Positions 1 to 9,022 are shown, counted from the first letter of the stretch. The stretch: 64,000 nt of DNA from Peptoniphilus sp. KCTC 25270 (GCF_021012875.1 NZ_JAJMZJ010000001.1:558001-622000); one strand, 5' to 3'. Numbers and translations: made by a program. The notes: a model not told the origin generated them from the sequence alone.

Positions 1-487
1 AGGAAACCGTAATATCTTCTACATTTTTATTCAATGCCTCTGCTACATTTTTTATATTTTCTGCCACAGGTGCTTCCAATTTAATTCTACCTTTTGCCTT
101 TGGACCACAGGCAATTTTGTTCATGTAAACATCTGGGGCATGTAACAAACATCCCTTTGGAGCCAAAGCAACTACTGCAATAGAATTATTCATACCATTT
201 GCAATGGCAGTGGTTCCATCAATTGGATCTACGGCAATATCTACTGGATCATCTGTTTCCATTTGTAATCCAATTTTTTCGCCAATATATAGCATGGGAG
301 CTTCGTCAATTTCTCCTTCTCCAATCACTACCGTCCCGTTAATATGAACGGTATCAAACATTCTGCGCATGGCATCTACAGCGGCTCCATCTGCTGCATT
401 TTTATCCCCTTTACCTAAAAACTTTGCTCCAGATAAAGCGGCCGCTTCTGTTACTCTTGCTAAATTCAGACTTAAATCTCTATCCAT
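1..487 (-). CDS. glpX: Class II fructose-1,6-bisphosphatase GlpX (3' end outside window)
   Basis: Only the first 162 codons are present; the gene runs off the left edge. The ATG at 487 gives a protein beginning MDRDLSLNLARVTEAA, typical of GlpX. The metal/substrate motif DPIDGTTAI is visible near residue 85, and an earlier GEGEIDEAPML segment supplies acidic metal ligands. The family hydrolyses fructose 1,6-bisphosphate to fructose 6-phosphate in gluconeogenesis. It lies just downstream of talC (3-nt gap) and fba, so these three carbon-metabolism genes probably share a transcript. The C-terminal half cannot be assessed. Confidence 0.93.
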   Translation of the reverse strand, partial: MDRDLSLNLARVTEAAALSGAKFLGKGDKNAADGAAVDAMRRMFDTVHINGTVVIGEGEIDEAPMLYIGEKIGLQMETDDPVDIAVDPIDGTTAIANGMNNSIAVVALAPKGCLLHAPDVYMNKIACGPKAKGRIKLEAPVAENIKNVAEALNKNVEDITVS

Positions 488-490
488 GGA

Positions 491-1135
491 TTATCCTTTC
501 ATTCCTTCATAGTCACGAATAAACTGCTCAATTCCATTTTCTGTTAAAGGATGATTCAACATTTGTTTGAAAACTTTGTATGGCACTGTGGCAATATCAG
601 ATCCTGCTTCTGCCGCTTGAATCACATGTTGTGGTCCGCGGATACTGGCAGAAATAATTTCTGTAGAGATATTCCCCTTTACAAAAATCTTCTTTATGCT
701 TTCTATTAAATCCATTCCAACATGACCAATATCATCGAGTCTTCCTAAAAATGGACTTACAAAAGTAGCTCCTGCCTTAGCTGCTAACAAAGCTTGGGCT
801 GGCGAAAAGATTAGAGTGCAATTGGTTTTTATATTTTCTTCATGAAATTTTTTAATTGCTTTTAATCCTTCCTCGCAAAAAGGAACCTTTATTACAATAT
901 TGGGATGAATTTCAGACAAGGCTCTTCCTTCTACAAGCATTTCGTCCGCCTTAAGTCCCATAACTTCTGCGCTAATAGGACCCTCAACAATTTCCACAAT
1001 CTCTTTCATCACATCTTCTAATTTTAGTCCTTCTTTTGCAATTAAAGAAGGATTTGTTGTTACGCCTTCTAAAATTCCCCATTCGCCTATTTCACGAATT
1101 TCTTCTACATTGGCTGTATCAATAAATAACTTCAT
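491..1135 (-). CDS. talC: Transaldolase / fructose-6-phosphate aldolase, TalC-MipB type
   Basis: The 214-residue protein has the short single-barrel length of the TalC/MipB family. It starts [13 protein letters not shown], contains GVTTNPSLI near residue 24, and carries the Schiff-base lysine in [10 protein letters not shown] (about K83). The family moves dihydroxyacetone units between sugar phosphates in the non-oxidative pentose phosphate pathway, or acts as a fructose-6-phosphate aldolase. An upstream in-frame start at 1177 would overlap fba by 38 nt and add 14 unrelated residues. I chose 1135, which has GGAAG before it and lies 4 nt after the fba stop. Transaldolase and F6P aldolase activity cannot be told apart by reading. 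Confidence 0.92.
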   Translation of the reverse strand: MKLFIDTANVEEIREIGEWGILEGVTTNPSLIAKEGLKLEDVMKEIVEIVEGPISAEVMGLKADEMLVEGRALSEIHPNIVIKVPFCEEGLKAIKKFHEENIKTNCTLIFSPAQALLAAKAGATFVSPFLGRLDDIGHVGMDLIESIKKIFVKGNISTEIISASIRGPQHVIQAAEAGSDIATVPYKVFKQMLNHPLTENGIEQFIRDYEGMKG

Positions 1136-1139
1136 GCCA

Positions 1140-1997
1140 TCACTTCCATGCTTGGTTGACACTACCAAACACTTCAATTTTTTTCTTCACAATTTCTTTC
1201 ATTGCGTCTCTGGCAGGAGTTAGAATTTTTCTTGGATCAATTTCTTCTGGATTGGCACGAATAAAGTCGCCCACTGCTGTAGCAAATGTTGCACGAATAT
1301 CTGTATCGATATTAATTTTACAAATACCTCTTTCTACCGCTTTTCTTAAAGAGTCGTTTGGAACTCCGCTAGATCCATGTAATACCAAAGGAATATCAAT
1401 AATCTTATTAATTTCTTCGATACGATCAAAATCAAGTTTTGGTTCTCCTTTGTACACGCCATGAGCTGTACCTACAGCAATAGCTAAAGAATCAATTCCT
1501 GTTTCTTCCACGAAAATTTTTGCTTCTTTTGGATCTGTAAAAGTTGCTTCCGCTTCTGATACTACGATTTGATCTTCTGTACCACCAATTTTCCCCAACT
1601 CAGCTTCTACAGACACGCCTACGCTGTGAGCAATCTTTACAATTTCTTTGGTACGTTCAATGTTTTCTTCCAAAGGATATTTAGAAGCATCAATCATTAC
1701 AGAAGAGAATCCATAGCGAATGCATTTCATAATTTCTTCAAAATCAGTACCATGATCCAAATGCAAAGCAACAGGAATATCGTATTTATCTGCTACCAAT
1801 TTTCCTAATGCTGTAATGTATTCGATACCAGCATATTTAATAGCTCCTTGAGAAGCTTGTAAAATAACAGGAGATCTTAATTCATCGGCTGCACCAACAA
1901 TGGCTTGGATAATCTCCATATTATTAATATTAAAAGCTCCTACAGCGTATTTATTTTGGTCTGCATGCAATAGAATCTCTTTACCTGAAACTAACAT
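1140..1997 (-). CDS. fba: Class II fructose-bisphosphate aldolase
   Basis: The 285-residue zinc-dependent aldolase reversibly cleaves fructose 1,6-bisphosphate to dihydroxyacetone phosphate and glyceraldehyde 3-phosphate. Class II markers are clear: LHLDHG near residue 80 (catalytic Asp and zinc His), [10 protein letters not shown] near 134 with a zinc Glu region, HGVYKG near 180 and [10 protein letters not shown] near 208 with a zinc His and phosphate loop. Length is normal for the family. It sits between ispF (2 nt upstream) and talC and is probably in one operon with glpX. Tagatose- or inositol-pathway paralogues share this fold, but the talC/glpX neighbours favour glycolysis/gluconeogenesis. 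Confidence 0.93.
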   Translation of the reverse strand: MLVSGKEILLHADQNKYAVGAFNINNMEIIQAIVGAADELRSPVILQASQGAIKYAGIEYITALGKLVADKYDIPVALHLDHGTDFEEIMKCIRYGFSSVMIDASKYPLEENIERTKEIVKIAHSVGVSVEAELGKIGGTEDQIVVSEAEATFTDPKEAKIFVEETGIDSLAIAVGTAHGVYKGEPKLDFDRIEEINKIIDIPLVLHGSSGVPNDSLRKAVERGICKINIDTDIRATFATAVGDFIRANPEEIDPRKILTPARDAMKEIVKKKIEVFGSVNQAWK

Positions 1998-1998
1998 A

Positions 1999-2478
1999 TT
2001 ATCTTTCCTTTCTCTTTAACAAAACAACAGCATGGGCTGTCATACCTTCTTCTCTACCTTCATACCCCATATTTTCAGAAGTAGTAGCCTTCATGGAAAC
2101 ATTTTCGATATCTGTTTTGCAATGCTTTCTTAAAGACTCTCGAATCCTCTCTATATAAGGAGCAATCTTCGGTCGTTGAGCAACCAAAGTAATATCTATA
2201 TTGCCAATTTCGTACTCTTTTTCTTCCATAATCCCTATAACTGTATCCAGCATAAGAACGCTACTCATACCTTTATATTGAGGATCCGTATCTGGAAACA
2301 ATTTTCCAATATCTCCTAAGGCTAAGGCGCCCAATATAGCATCCTCCAAAGCATGGGTCACAACGTCTGCATCAGAATGTCCCAATAGTCCCTTTTCAAA
2401 AGGAATCTCAACTCCACCTAAAATCAATTTCCGATTTTCCACAAGTTGATGGACATCTAAACCAAATCCTATTCTCAT
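1999..2478 (-). CDS. ispF: 2-C-methyl-D-erythritol 2,4-cyclodiphosphate synthase
   Basis: The 159-residue enzyme of the non-mevalonate (MEP) isoprenoid pathway cyclises CDP-methylerythritol phosphate to MEcPP with release of CMP. Zinc ligands are in FGLDVHQL (D8, H10) and LLGHSDADVV (H near 42). The conserved C-terminal stretch KATTSENMGYEGREEG is present. It is 9 nt downstream of ispD, the usual pair, so the organism makes isoprenoids by the MEP route. Length is full, and the start follows AAGGAG. Confidence 0.97.
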   Translation of the reverse strand: MRIGFGLDVHQLVENRKLILGGVEIPFEKGLLGHSDADVVTHALEDAILGALALGDIGKLFPDTDPQYKGMSSVLMLDTVIGIMEEKEYEIGNIDITLVAQRPKIAPYIERIRESLRKHCKTDIENVSMKATTSENMGYEGREEGMTAHAVVLLKRKER

Positions 2479-2487
2479 AAATACTCC

Positions 2488-3198
2488 TTAAATCGATTTA
2501 GAATCTATAACTTCTGCCAATATCAAGTCTTCTGGCGTCGTTATTTTTATATTATGATAAGAACCTTGGACTAATTTAATTCGATATCCTGCTTTTTCGA
2601 CCAAAGAACAATCATCTGTTCCATAATATTTCTCATCAAAAGCTTGTTGATAAGCTTTTAATAAAATGTCTTTTTTGAACCCTTGAGGAGTTTGAACCGC
2701 AAATAATTTGGAACGATCCGGAGTTACTTTTGACCACACTCCATCTTCGCTAATTTTTACCGTATCCTTCATGGGAGTCATTAAAGTAGCCGCTCCATAT
2801 TTTATTGCGCTACAAATGATTTCTTCTATTTCTTCTTTTTGCACAAAAGGACGAGCCCCATCATGAGTCAAAACTATCTCTGTATTTTGAGGAACTCTTT
2901 TGATCCCTTCGTAAATACTATCTTGTCGTTCATTTCCTCCTACAACCAATCCAATTTCATGGGATAGCTCCATTTGGTTCAAGATACTCTGAATCATCTC
3001 CTCTTCCCCTTCGCGGATGATTAAAAAGATTTCATCAATGTAAGGCAATTCGTCAAATTTCTCCAAGGTCAATTGAATCATAGGACGCCCATTAATGGGA
3101 ATAAACTGCTTATTTATATCTGAGTTCATTCTTCGACCCATTCCAGCGGCCGCAATATAAACTACTATTTTTACATTATTTAACTCATTCTTGTTCAT
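2488..3198 (-). CDS. ispD: 2-C-methyl-D-erythritol 4-phosphate cytidylyltransferase
   Basis: The enzyme transfers CMP from CTP to methylerythritol phosphate, upstream of IspF in the MEP pathway. The nucleotide-binding start AAAGMGRRM, the LTHDGARPFV segment near residue 118 and TPQGFKKDILLKAY are all present. I place the start at the ATG at 3198 (236 residues), which has GAGGAA 5 nt before it and overlaps the pbpA stop by 14 nt. A start at 3222 would add eight residues and has no better ribosome site. The overlap implies translational coupling to the PBP gene. Confidence 0.95.
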   Translation of the reverse strand: MNKNELNNVKIVVYIAAAGMGRRMNSDINKQFIPINGRPMIQLTLEKFDELPYIDEIFLIIREGEEEMIQSILNQMELSHEIGLVVGGNERQDSIYEGIKRVPQNTEIVLTHDGARPFVQKEEIEEIICSAIKYGAATLMTPMKDTVKISEDGVWSKVTPDRSKLFAVQTPQGFKKDILLKAYQQAFDEKYYGTDDCSLVEKAGYRIKLVQGSYHNIKITTPEDLILAEVIDSKSI

Positions 3199-4630
3199 CG
3201 GATTCCTCGTTGGAAATTTCAATATTTCTAGCAGCGTATAATAACAAATCTCTCGCCACTGGCGCTGCTGCTGTACCTCCCGATTTATCAGCTTGCTCTA
3301 AAATAACGGCTACAGCAAATTCTGGATCCTCCGCTGGAGCAAATCCAATAAACCAAGCATGATTTTTACCAGAAGAGTTTTCTGCTGTACCTGTTTTACC
3401 GGCTACTTGCATCCTTGATAAGGCAGCATTGGAACCAATTCCGTTATTAACTACAGAAACCATATATTCCGTTAATTGTTCGGCAATTTCAGGAGAAATG
3501 ACTTCACTTAAAACTTTAGGGTCTTTCCGAATAATAGTAGATCCATTGGAATCTTCTACTTCCTTTACAAGAATCGGAGCCTCCATTGTACCTTTGTTTC
3601 CTATTGCCGATGCCACCATCGCCATGTTTAACGGAGTTGCCAAAACGTCTCCTTGCCCAATGGCAGAAGCAGCCAAATTCGTAGTTTCCAATTTTTTTCT
3701 ATGGTCAAAAATGGAAGGAGTGATTTTTAAGTCAAAGGGAATTTCTTGATTGAACATAAACTTATCAGCCATAGCTCCTAATTTGTCTTGTCCCAGTTCT
3801 ACACCTTTACTTACAAAGTATGTGTTTAAGGAGTTAGCTAAGGCTTCTCTCAATCCTACTTCTCCATTTTCACCAGCTGTAGCATTTCTAAATTCACGCC
3901 CATCGATAACTTGCGTTCCTAGATCTTCGTAACTTAAATCTATATTTCCATCTTGTAGTAGAGCCGCTGCCGTTACCATCTTAAAAGTTGAGCCTGGTGG
4001 ATATCTACCATTAATGGAACGATTTAGCAAAATACCATCTTTGTTTTCTTGAATCGAATCCCAATCTTGTTGAATTTTCTGGGCATTAAAATCAGGCAAA
4101 GAAACCATTGCATAAATCTCTCCTGTTTTAGGATTCATCAGTACAATGCTACCTTTTTCTGTATTTGACTCCAGTAACTCTCTTGCCTTAGATTGAACTT
4201 TTGTATCAATTGTCAAAATAAGAGAATTCCCGTCTTGGTGTCTTTCTCGTATCATATCTGAAATTTGTTTCAAAGTACGATTCCCGTTTCGATTTAATAA
4301 ATAATCATTATAGGACGATTCCAAACCAGATTTTCCCAAAGATGGATGGCTATAGCCTATGATGTGAGAATATAAAATTGGATAATTATAAATTCTCTGA
4401 TAATTTCCTTCCTGTCCTTCAGAAGATGCCAATAATTCTCCATTTCGATCATAAATGCTTCCGCGTTTGATTTTAGACTCTACGATGAATGATCTTCGAT
4501 TGGCTGCATGATTTTTCATTGGCTCTGCCTCAGCAATAACAAAATAAGTTAAATAAATTACCAAGGATAGAGACAAGGCGATCAACCCGAGCAACAAATA
4601 AAGAATCCTTTTTCTATCTTTATTATACAT
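3185..4630 (-). CDS. pbpA: Class B penicillin-binding protein (PbpA/PBP2-like transpeptidase)
   Basis: The 481-residue membrane-anchored peptidoglycan transpeptidase has one N-terminal transmembrane helix (about 9-32) followed by a short pedestal domain with RGSIYDRNG (about 56-64). The catalytic motifs are S214-TFK in PPGSTFK, S267-LN, and K412-TGTAE. The pedestal is reduced, as in the PbpA group that pairs with an FtsW/RodA-type polymerase. Its ATG overlaps the stop of the SEDS gene by one base (TAATG), a classic SEDS-PBP pair. It could serve elongation, division or sporulation; the sequence does not say which. Confidence 0.93.
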   Translation of the reverse strand: MYNKDRKRILYLLLGLIALSLSLVIYLTYFVIAEAEPMKNHAANRRSFIVESKIKRGSIYDRNGELLASSEGQEGNYQRIYNYPILYSHIIGYSHPSLGKSGLESSYNDYLLNRNGNRTLKQISDMIRERHQDGNSLILTIDTKVQSKARELLESNTEKGSIVLMNPKTGEIYAMVSLPDFNAQKIQQDWDSIQENKDGILLNRSINGRYPPGSTFKMVTAAALLQDGNIDLSYEDLGTQVIDGREFRNATAGENGEVGLREALANSLNTYFVSKGVELGQDKLGAMADKFMFNQEIPFDLKITPSIFDHRKKLETTNLAASAIGQGDVLATPLNMAMVASAIGNKGTMEAPILVKEVEDSNGSTIIRKDPKVLSEVISPEIAEQLTEYMVSVVNNGIGSNAALSRMQVAGKTGTAENSSGKNHAWFIGFAPAEDPEFAVAVILEQADKSGGTAAAPVARDLLLYAARNIEISNEESDEQE

Positions 4631-5868
4631 TATTCACCTCTCTCATACTTCCAACTTAAATCTTCAGAGGTTACTTGTAAAATTCCCAATGCAATAAAAC
4701 TAGATAACATGGAACTTCCGCCATAAGAAATAAAAGGCAAAGTAATTCCTGTCATTGGAATTAATTTAATAACGCCTCCAATATTCAAAAAAGATTGAAG
4801 AGCAAATAACACACTTACAGATAAAGCCAAAATCCGATAGAAAGTATATTCTTGTTCTAAAGCAATTTTTACTCCACGATAGGTTAACAAAATATAGAGC
4901 ATAATAATTCCTATCCCTGTTAAAATTCCCATTTCTTCACATATAACAGGAAAAATAAAATCGGAATAGCTCACAGGAATTAACTCTGGATAACCAAATC
5001 CAATTCCTGAACCAAAGAATCCACCTTCAGCAATGGCAAATAATGATTGAGCAATCTGTCTACCTGCATTGTAAACATCAGACCAAGGATCTAACCAAAT
5101 CGCCACGCGGTTTCGCACATGGCCAAATAAGAAATAGGCCAATACGGCTCCCACGGCCAACAAAGCAATGTTAACTAAAATCGATTTTTTGTCTCGGTCA
5201 TATACAAACTGAATGCTCATATACATTCCTAAAAACATAACGGCTGTACCTAAATCTTTTTGCAAAAATAAGAGCATCACAAAGAAATATACAATGGCCA
5301 TCATAATGTAGCTCGTGTGCTTAAATTTCGTGTATTTTTCATAGCTAGAATAAAAACTAGCCAAAATAAACATCAACAATATTTTAATGAATTCTGTTGG
5401 CTGAAATGTACCAATTCCTATATTTAACCAGTTTTTTGCTCCCCCGGAAACAACACCAAAAATTAGAGTCATAAAAAATAAAGCTACACTTACGATTAAG
5501 TACAGAGATCCTAAGTTGTGTAGGTTTTTGAAGTAACGAATAAAGAAATAGGTCAAATAAAATAACAAAATACCAATAAAAGACCATTGCAGCTGTTTAA
5601 TACCCGTTTCAGGATTGATACGGAATATTGTTATGATACCAATGGTCAATAATAAAGATACAATAAGAAATATATAGTTGTCCCCCGTTGTAATTTTTCC
5701 CAGAATAAAATTGGAAATGTAGATAATGAAAATCAATCCACCTGCCAAAAACATCATTTGACGATCAAATTGTCCATCAAATGTGAAAAAAATTAAAACA
5801 ATCGCTAGTATTTCAAACAATAAAAGCAAATCTCTTGGTCGACGAATATTTTTAATTTTTGAAGTCAT
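4630..5868 (-). CDS. FtsW/RodA/SpoVE family peptidoglycan glycosyltransferase (SEDS)
   Basis: The 412-residue protein has about ten hydrophobic helices. SEDS-family signatures include GGAKNWLNIG near residue 140, QPTEFIKI near 155, LFLQKDLGTA near 200 and the C-terminal ITLPFISYGGSSML near 375. SEDS proteins polymerise lipid II into glycan strands at the membrane, and this one would act with the PBP encoded one base downstream. The FHA gene lies 8 nt upstream. Within the family, RodA, FtsW and SpoVE cannot be separated by inspection. Confidence 0.93.
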   Translation of the reverse strand: MTSKIKNIRRPRDLLLLFEILAIVLIFFTFDGQFDRQMMFLAGGLIFIIYISNFILGKITTGDNYIFLIVSLLLTIGIITIFRINPETGIKQLQWSFIGILLFYLTYFFIRYFKNLHNLGSLYLIVSVALFFMTLIFGVVSGGAKNWLNIGIGTFQPTEFIKILLMFILASFYSSYEKYTKFKHTSYIMMAIVYFFVMLLFLQKDLGTAVMFLGMYMSIQFVYDRDKKSILVNIALLAVGAVLAYFLFGHVRNRVAIWLDPWSDVYNAGRQIAQSLFAIAEGGFFGSGIGFGYPELIPVSYSDFIFPVICEEMGILTGIGIIMLYILLTYRGVKIALEQEYTFYRILALSVSVLFALQSFLNIGGVIKLIPMTGITLPFISYGGSSMLSSFIALGILQVTSEDLSWKYERGE

Positions 5869-5876
5869 AATCCCTC

Positions 5877-6308
5877 CTATTTGTCTACAAATAAGAATTG
5901 AATGAAACCAACCCCAATTCGATCTCCATTATGAAGTTCTTCCTCTTGATATAGGGGTTCACCGTTCAAATAAGTGCCATTTGCACTATCTAAATCATTA
6001 ATGTAATAAATACCGTCTTCTTCACGAATATTCAAATGATTTTTTGAAACAAAACTATCTTTAATGACAATATCATTTTTTGTAGAACGTCCAATTAAAG
6101 TTTTCTTTTTTAATACATAATATTCTTGCATCTTAAAATTTAAGGAATCCAAACGATTTACCACTTTTAGATATGCCACTTCTTTTCCTCCATCAAAGGA
6201 TTTCATAGAACGTATATCCAAATAAATCATGCGAATTATCGTAAAAATAAATAGATAAATAATTACAATAAAAATGTATTTTAAGACTTGAGAAAGTAAA
6301 GCTACCAT
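5877..6308 (-). CDS. Membrane-anchored FHA-domain protein
   Basis: The 143-residue protein has an N-terminal transmembrane helix (about 8-28) and a C-terminal forkhead-associated domain. The FHA core is visible as LIGRSTKNDIVIKD near residue 71 (Arg-Ser phosphothreonine-binding strand), SFVSKNHLNI and DLDSANGTYLNG. FHA domains bind phosphothreonine peptides, often made by PASTA-type kinases that watch the cell wall. As the first gene before the SEDS and PBP genes it may tie wall synthesis to Ser/Thr kinase signalling; no kinase gene is in this window. It starts 12 nt after an AGGTG ribosome site. Confidence 0.88.
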   Translation of the reverse strand: MVALLSQVLKYIFIVIIYLFIFTIIRMIYLDIRSMKSFDGGKEVAYLKVVNRLDSLNFKMQEYYVLKKKTLIGRSTKNDIVIKDSFVSKNHLNIREEDGIYYINDLDSANGTYLNGEPLYQEEELHNGDRIGVGFIQFLFVDK

Positions 6309-6335
6309 ATTTCACCTCATTTGCAATTTAATATA

Positions 6336-6364
6336 ATATTATCATAAGGCCGTTTTTTTTACAA
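6336..6364 (-). promoter_or_regulatory. Sigma-A-like promoter for the FHA-SEDS-PBP operon
   Basis: On the minus strand TTGTAA (6359-6364) and TAATAT (6336-6341) are separated by 17 nt, about 28 nt before the FHA start codon. The surrounding 6309-6438 gap is the divergent region between this operon and recX. On the plus strand an extended -10-like TGTTAAAAT (6415-6423) lies close before recX but would leave a leader of about 9 nt, so it is much less certain. Confidence 0.6.
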
Positions 6365-6438
6365 TAACAGCAATAGATCAAATCACGTCAAATGCTATGA
6401 TTCGCCTAATTTTATGTTAAAATATATCTGAGGTGAAT

Positions 6439-7038
6439 ATGGAAATTTTACGCATCGTATTTAATAAAAATAAATATCGAATTGAACTTTCTAATGAACA
6501 AATCATCGAAGTGGTTGAATCTGTTTTTGTTCGATTTAACTTATACAAAGGTAAAGAATTGGATCTATTTGATATTCAAAATATCCAAAAAGATTCAAAA
6601 AAACAAGAAGCCATCGATTTTTCTCTTCGAAAATTACGAAACCGAAAAACAGAACATGAAATCTTCTGTTTTTTAGAGAAAGAAGACTTTGAAGAAGAAG
6701 CCATTTCTGAGGCGATTGATTACCTAAAAAAATATAACTTTATTAACGATGAAGAATATGCTAATTTATACGTCAGGGACAAAATGAATATTAATTTATA
6801 CGGTCCCCTTAAAATCCAATCTTCACTAAAAATGAAGGGAATTTCTAATGAACAAATTCAAGACTCCTTAAATCAATATACCGAAGAACATCTGCTAGAA
6901 AATATAGAAAAACTCATGTATAAGAAATATCGTAGAAATCATTATCTCGACTTTAAGGACAAACAAAAAATGATGCAATATTTCTACCAAAGAGGCTTTT
7001 CTCCTTCGATGCTAGAAAATTATTGGAGGAAATTATGA
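6439..7038 (+). CDS. recX: Regulatory protein RecX
   Basis: The 199-residue protein has RecX three-helix repeats. The best match is YLKKYNFINDEEYANLYV in the middle, followed by a MKGISNEQIQDSL segment and a C-terminal repeat with KMMQYFYQRGFSP. RecX binds RecA filaments and limits or modulates strand exchange. I use the ATG at 6439, which has GAGG five bases before it; an in-frame GTG at 6433 lies inside that ribosome site. It begins a plus-strand block with the GIY-YIG and exporter genes, pointing away from everything else in the window. Confidence 0.85.
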   Translation: MEILRIVFNKNKYRIELSNEQIIEVVESVFVRFNLYKGKELDLFDIQNIQKDSKKQEAIDFSLRKLRNRKTEHEIFCFLEKEDFEEEAISEAIDYLKKYNFINDEEYANLYVRDKMNINLYGPLKIQSSLKMKGISNEQIQDSLNQYTEEHLLENIEKLMYKKYRRNHYLDFKDKQKMMQYFYQRGFSPSMLENYWRKL

Positions 7039-7313
7039 AACCCCACTATGTCTATATTTTAATTTGCAACGATAATACTTTGTATACAGGCTATACTATA
7101 AACTTGGAGAAGCGATTAAAAAAGCACAATGATGGAATTGCTTCAAAATATACTCGCTGTCGCCTTCCTGTTTCTTTTGCCTACGTAGAGAAATTGGATA
7201 CCAAAAGCGATGCATTAAAACGAGAAATCGCTATAAAAAAACTTTCTCGCTCCCAAAAAATAAAATTAATACAAGAGAATAGGAGTGGATTCAATGAATT
7301 CTTTAACGATTAA
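7035..7313 (+). CDS. GIY-YIG nuclease-family protein (UPF0213/YhbQ-like)
   Basis: The 92-residue protein consists of one GIY-YIG domain. The diagnostic strands appear as YVYILICNDNTLYTGYT, with the catalytic Arg in LEKRLKKHNDG and a conserved Tyr in ASKYTR. The family holds small stand-alone nuclease-like proteins such as YhbQ, with reported DNA cleavage but unclear role. The ATG at 7035 overlaps the recX stop (ATGA) and has GGAGGA before it. The placement after recX would fit a DNA-repair link, but that is inference. Confidence 0.88.
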   Translation: MKPHYVYILICNDNTLYTGYTINLEKRLKKHNDGIASKYTRCRLPVSFAYVEKLDTKSDALKREIAIKKLSRSQKIKLIQENRSGFNEFFND

Positions 7314-8082
7314 CACCTCTTCCGAGGCTAAAGATCTTATTTATCTAGCTATTTATACTGGGCAACTTTTGATCCGTAATGGGGCAGAAATCTATCGTGC
7401 AGAAGATACCGTTGTGCGTATGTGTGAATCTTATGAAAATATTTACGATGTAGATGCTTTTGCCATTAATACGGGGATCTTTTTATCTCTAGAGTTTGAA
7501 GGAGAAACCATTACAATCTTCAAAAACGTAGATTCTACAACCGTTAACTTATCTAAAATCGATGAGTTAAATCATTTCTCACGTCAATTTGTTGCTGGCC
7601 ATTTTACCATGGCAGAAGCCAAAGAGGAATTAAAACGAATCAATGAATTAAAATCTTATTCTCTACTAACAAAAGTTTTCTTTACTGGCCTTTGTACCTC
7701 CTCTTTTAGCGTTTTATTTGGAGGCTCTTACATGGACTTTTTTGTTTCCTTTTTGCTTGGAAATATCTTGGCTTATTTCCAAGACATTATGGGGCGTAGG
7801 GGCGTTTCTTTTTTCTTATCCACTTTTTTAGGAGCTTTGCTGGTTTCTTTATTGGCCTTTTTTTCCAAATTATGGATATCAGAAATTATTATGGACAAAG
7901 TAATTATCGGTTCTATTATGCCTCTAGTTCCTGGTATGATGGTAACCAATGGAATCCGAGATATTATTAGTGGTGACTATTTATCTGGAATTATTGGCGT
8001 CGTTAAGGCTCTCTTTACTGCTTTTGCTATTGCATTGGGAGTTGGAGTTACATTGAATCTTCAATTGTTTATAGGAGGCTAA
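7294..8082 (+). CDS. Threonine/serine exporter ThrE, N-terminal component (DUF1212-type)
   Basis: The 262-residue protein has the ThrE N-terminal architecture: a soluble part with GQLLIRNGAEIYRAEDTV, then about five hydrophobic helices from residue 120 on, with VPGMMVTNGIRDIISGDY near 210. The family exports threonine and serine and is often split into two adjacent genes, as here. The ATG at 7294 has AGGAG 8 nt before it and overlaps the GIY-YIG gene by 20 nt. The next gene supplies the C-terminal half. Actual substrates are not shown by sequence. Confidence 0.87.
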   Translation: MNSLTINTSSEAKDLIYLAIYTGQLLIRNGAEIYRAEDTVVRMCESYENIYDVDAFAINTGIFLSLEFEGETITIFKNVDSTTVNLSKIDELNHFSRQFVAGHFTMAEAKEELKRINELKSYSLLTKVFFTGLCTSSFSVLFGGSYMDFFVSFLLGNILAYFQDIMGRRGVSFFLSTFLGALLVSLLAFFSKLWISEIIMDKVIIGSIMPLVPGMMVTNGIRDIISGDYLSGIIGVVKALFTAFAIALGVGVTLNLQLFIGG

Positions 8083-8088
8083 GAAATT

Positions 8089-8562
8089 ATGGATATAAAA
8101 ATGATATTATTTACTTTTGCTATGGCCGTTCTTTCTACAATCGGCTATTCACTTCCTGTAAATGCTCCTAAAAAATCCATTTTCCCCAGTGCTCTTTGTG
8201 GAGCCATTGGCTATTTGGTTTATATTATGGGCTTGGATCTTGGCTGGAGTTATTTGCTTTCTAGCTTTCTTTCTGCCTTTGTCATTGGTGCTTTAGGAGA
8301 ATTATTCAGTCGAATCTACCTTATGCCTGCGACAATATTTATTCTCCCTGGATTGATTACCTTAGTCCCAGGAGGGGGAATGTATTATTCCATGCTTTAT
8401 TTAATACAAGACAACACCCCATTGTTCTTAAATGAAGCTATAAACACATTCTTTATTGCTATGTCTCTATCTATTGGTATTGTTGCTTCTACCATTTTCT
8501 CACGTTCTCTAAAACTTTTTAGGAAAAGAAGCAAAAAGAGAAATATGAACCCTATGCAATAA
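8089..8562 (+). CDS. Threonine/serine exporter ThrE, C-terminal component (DUF3815-type)
   Basis: The 157-residue membrane protein has four or five helices and the family motif FILPGLITLVPGGGMYYSMLY split across residues 84-104. It is the partner half of the preceding ThrE N-terminal protein, 6 nt away, with GGAGG before the start. Together they would form the inner-membrane amino-acid exporter. It is the last gene of the plus-strand block, with a terminator hairpin 6 nt after the stop. Confidence 0.87.
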   Translation: MDIKMILFTFAMAVLSTIGYSLPVNAPKKSIFPSALCGAIGYLVYIMGLDLGWSYLLSSFLSAFVIGALGELFSRIYLMPATIFILPGLITLVPGGGMYYSMLYLIQDNTPLFLNEAINTFFIAMSLSIGIVASTIFSRSLKLFRKRSKKRNMNPMQ

Positions 8563-8565
8563 ACA

Positions 8566-8606
8566 AAAAGCCATGACTTCTAAATTTGGAAGTCATGGCT
8601 TTTTTA
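8566..8606. terminator. Two-way intrinsic terminator between convergent operons
   Basis: A perfect 12-bp stem, AGCCATGACTTC (8569-8580) with GAAGTCATGGCT (8589-8600), is flanked by an A-run on the left and a T-run on the right. It therefore works in both directions: for the recX-ThrE block on plus and the array ending with rseC on minus. Confidence 0.93.
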
Positions 8607-8607
8607 C

Positions 8608-9021
8608 TTATAAAATTCTTGTCATCTTGATTTGATCATTAAAAGATTTTGATTTATCAATGGATCTAAGAATAAAGAAACTTACTACAAAAGATAAGAA
8701 ACCAATAATAATACTAATGTATTGGGCATGGGATGTTACATTTTCCAATAAGGCAAAAGACAACACAACAAAGCCTAAAAACAAAATCAATGGAACTCCG
8801 TATACGAGAGCTAAAGATTTTAATACAAAAGAGGTGTCGGAAACAATTTCTACATAATCTCCTACTTTTGCGTTTAAGTCATTTACCAAACGCACATACT
8901 CTGGTTTTTGTTCACAGCTCGAATGACAAGATTCACAACTTGTCCCACAAGCACTCATTCTTTTTACCTCTACCTCTGCCAAACCATCATTTACGGAAAT
9001 AATAATCCCCACTTGCTCCAT
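8608..9021 (-). CDS. RseC/MucC-family SoxR-reducing-system protein
   Basis: The 137-residue protein has an N-terminal cysteine cluster C25-x3-C29-x2-C32-x3-C36, a beta-rich segment with GDYVEIVSD, and two transmembrane helices (about 72-92 and 103-122). This is the RseC architecture. In Proteobacteria RseC goes with an Rnf-like complex that reduces SoxR; in clostridia it often occurs alone and its partner is unknown. It is 1 nt downstream of aspS and the last gene of the long minus-strand array. The cysteines could bind a metal or Fe-S cluster; that is inference. Confidence 0.85.
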   Translation of the reverse strand: MEQVGIIISVNDGLAEVEVKRMSACGTSCESCHSSCEQKPEYVRLVNDLNAKVGDYVEIVSDTSFVLKSLALVYGVPLILFLGFVVLSFALLENVTSHAQYISIIIGFLSFVVSFFILRSIDKSKSFNDQIKMTRIL

Positions 9022-9022
9022 A

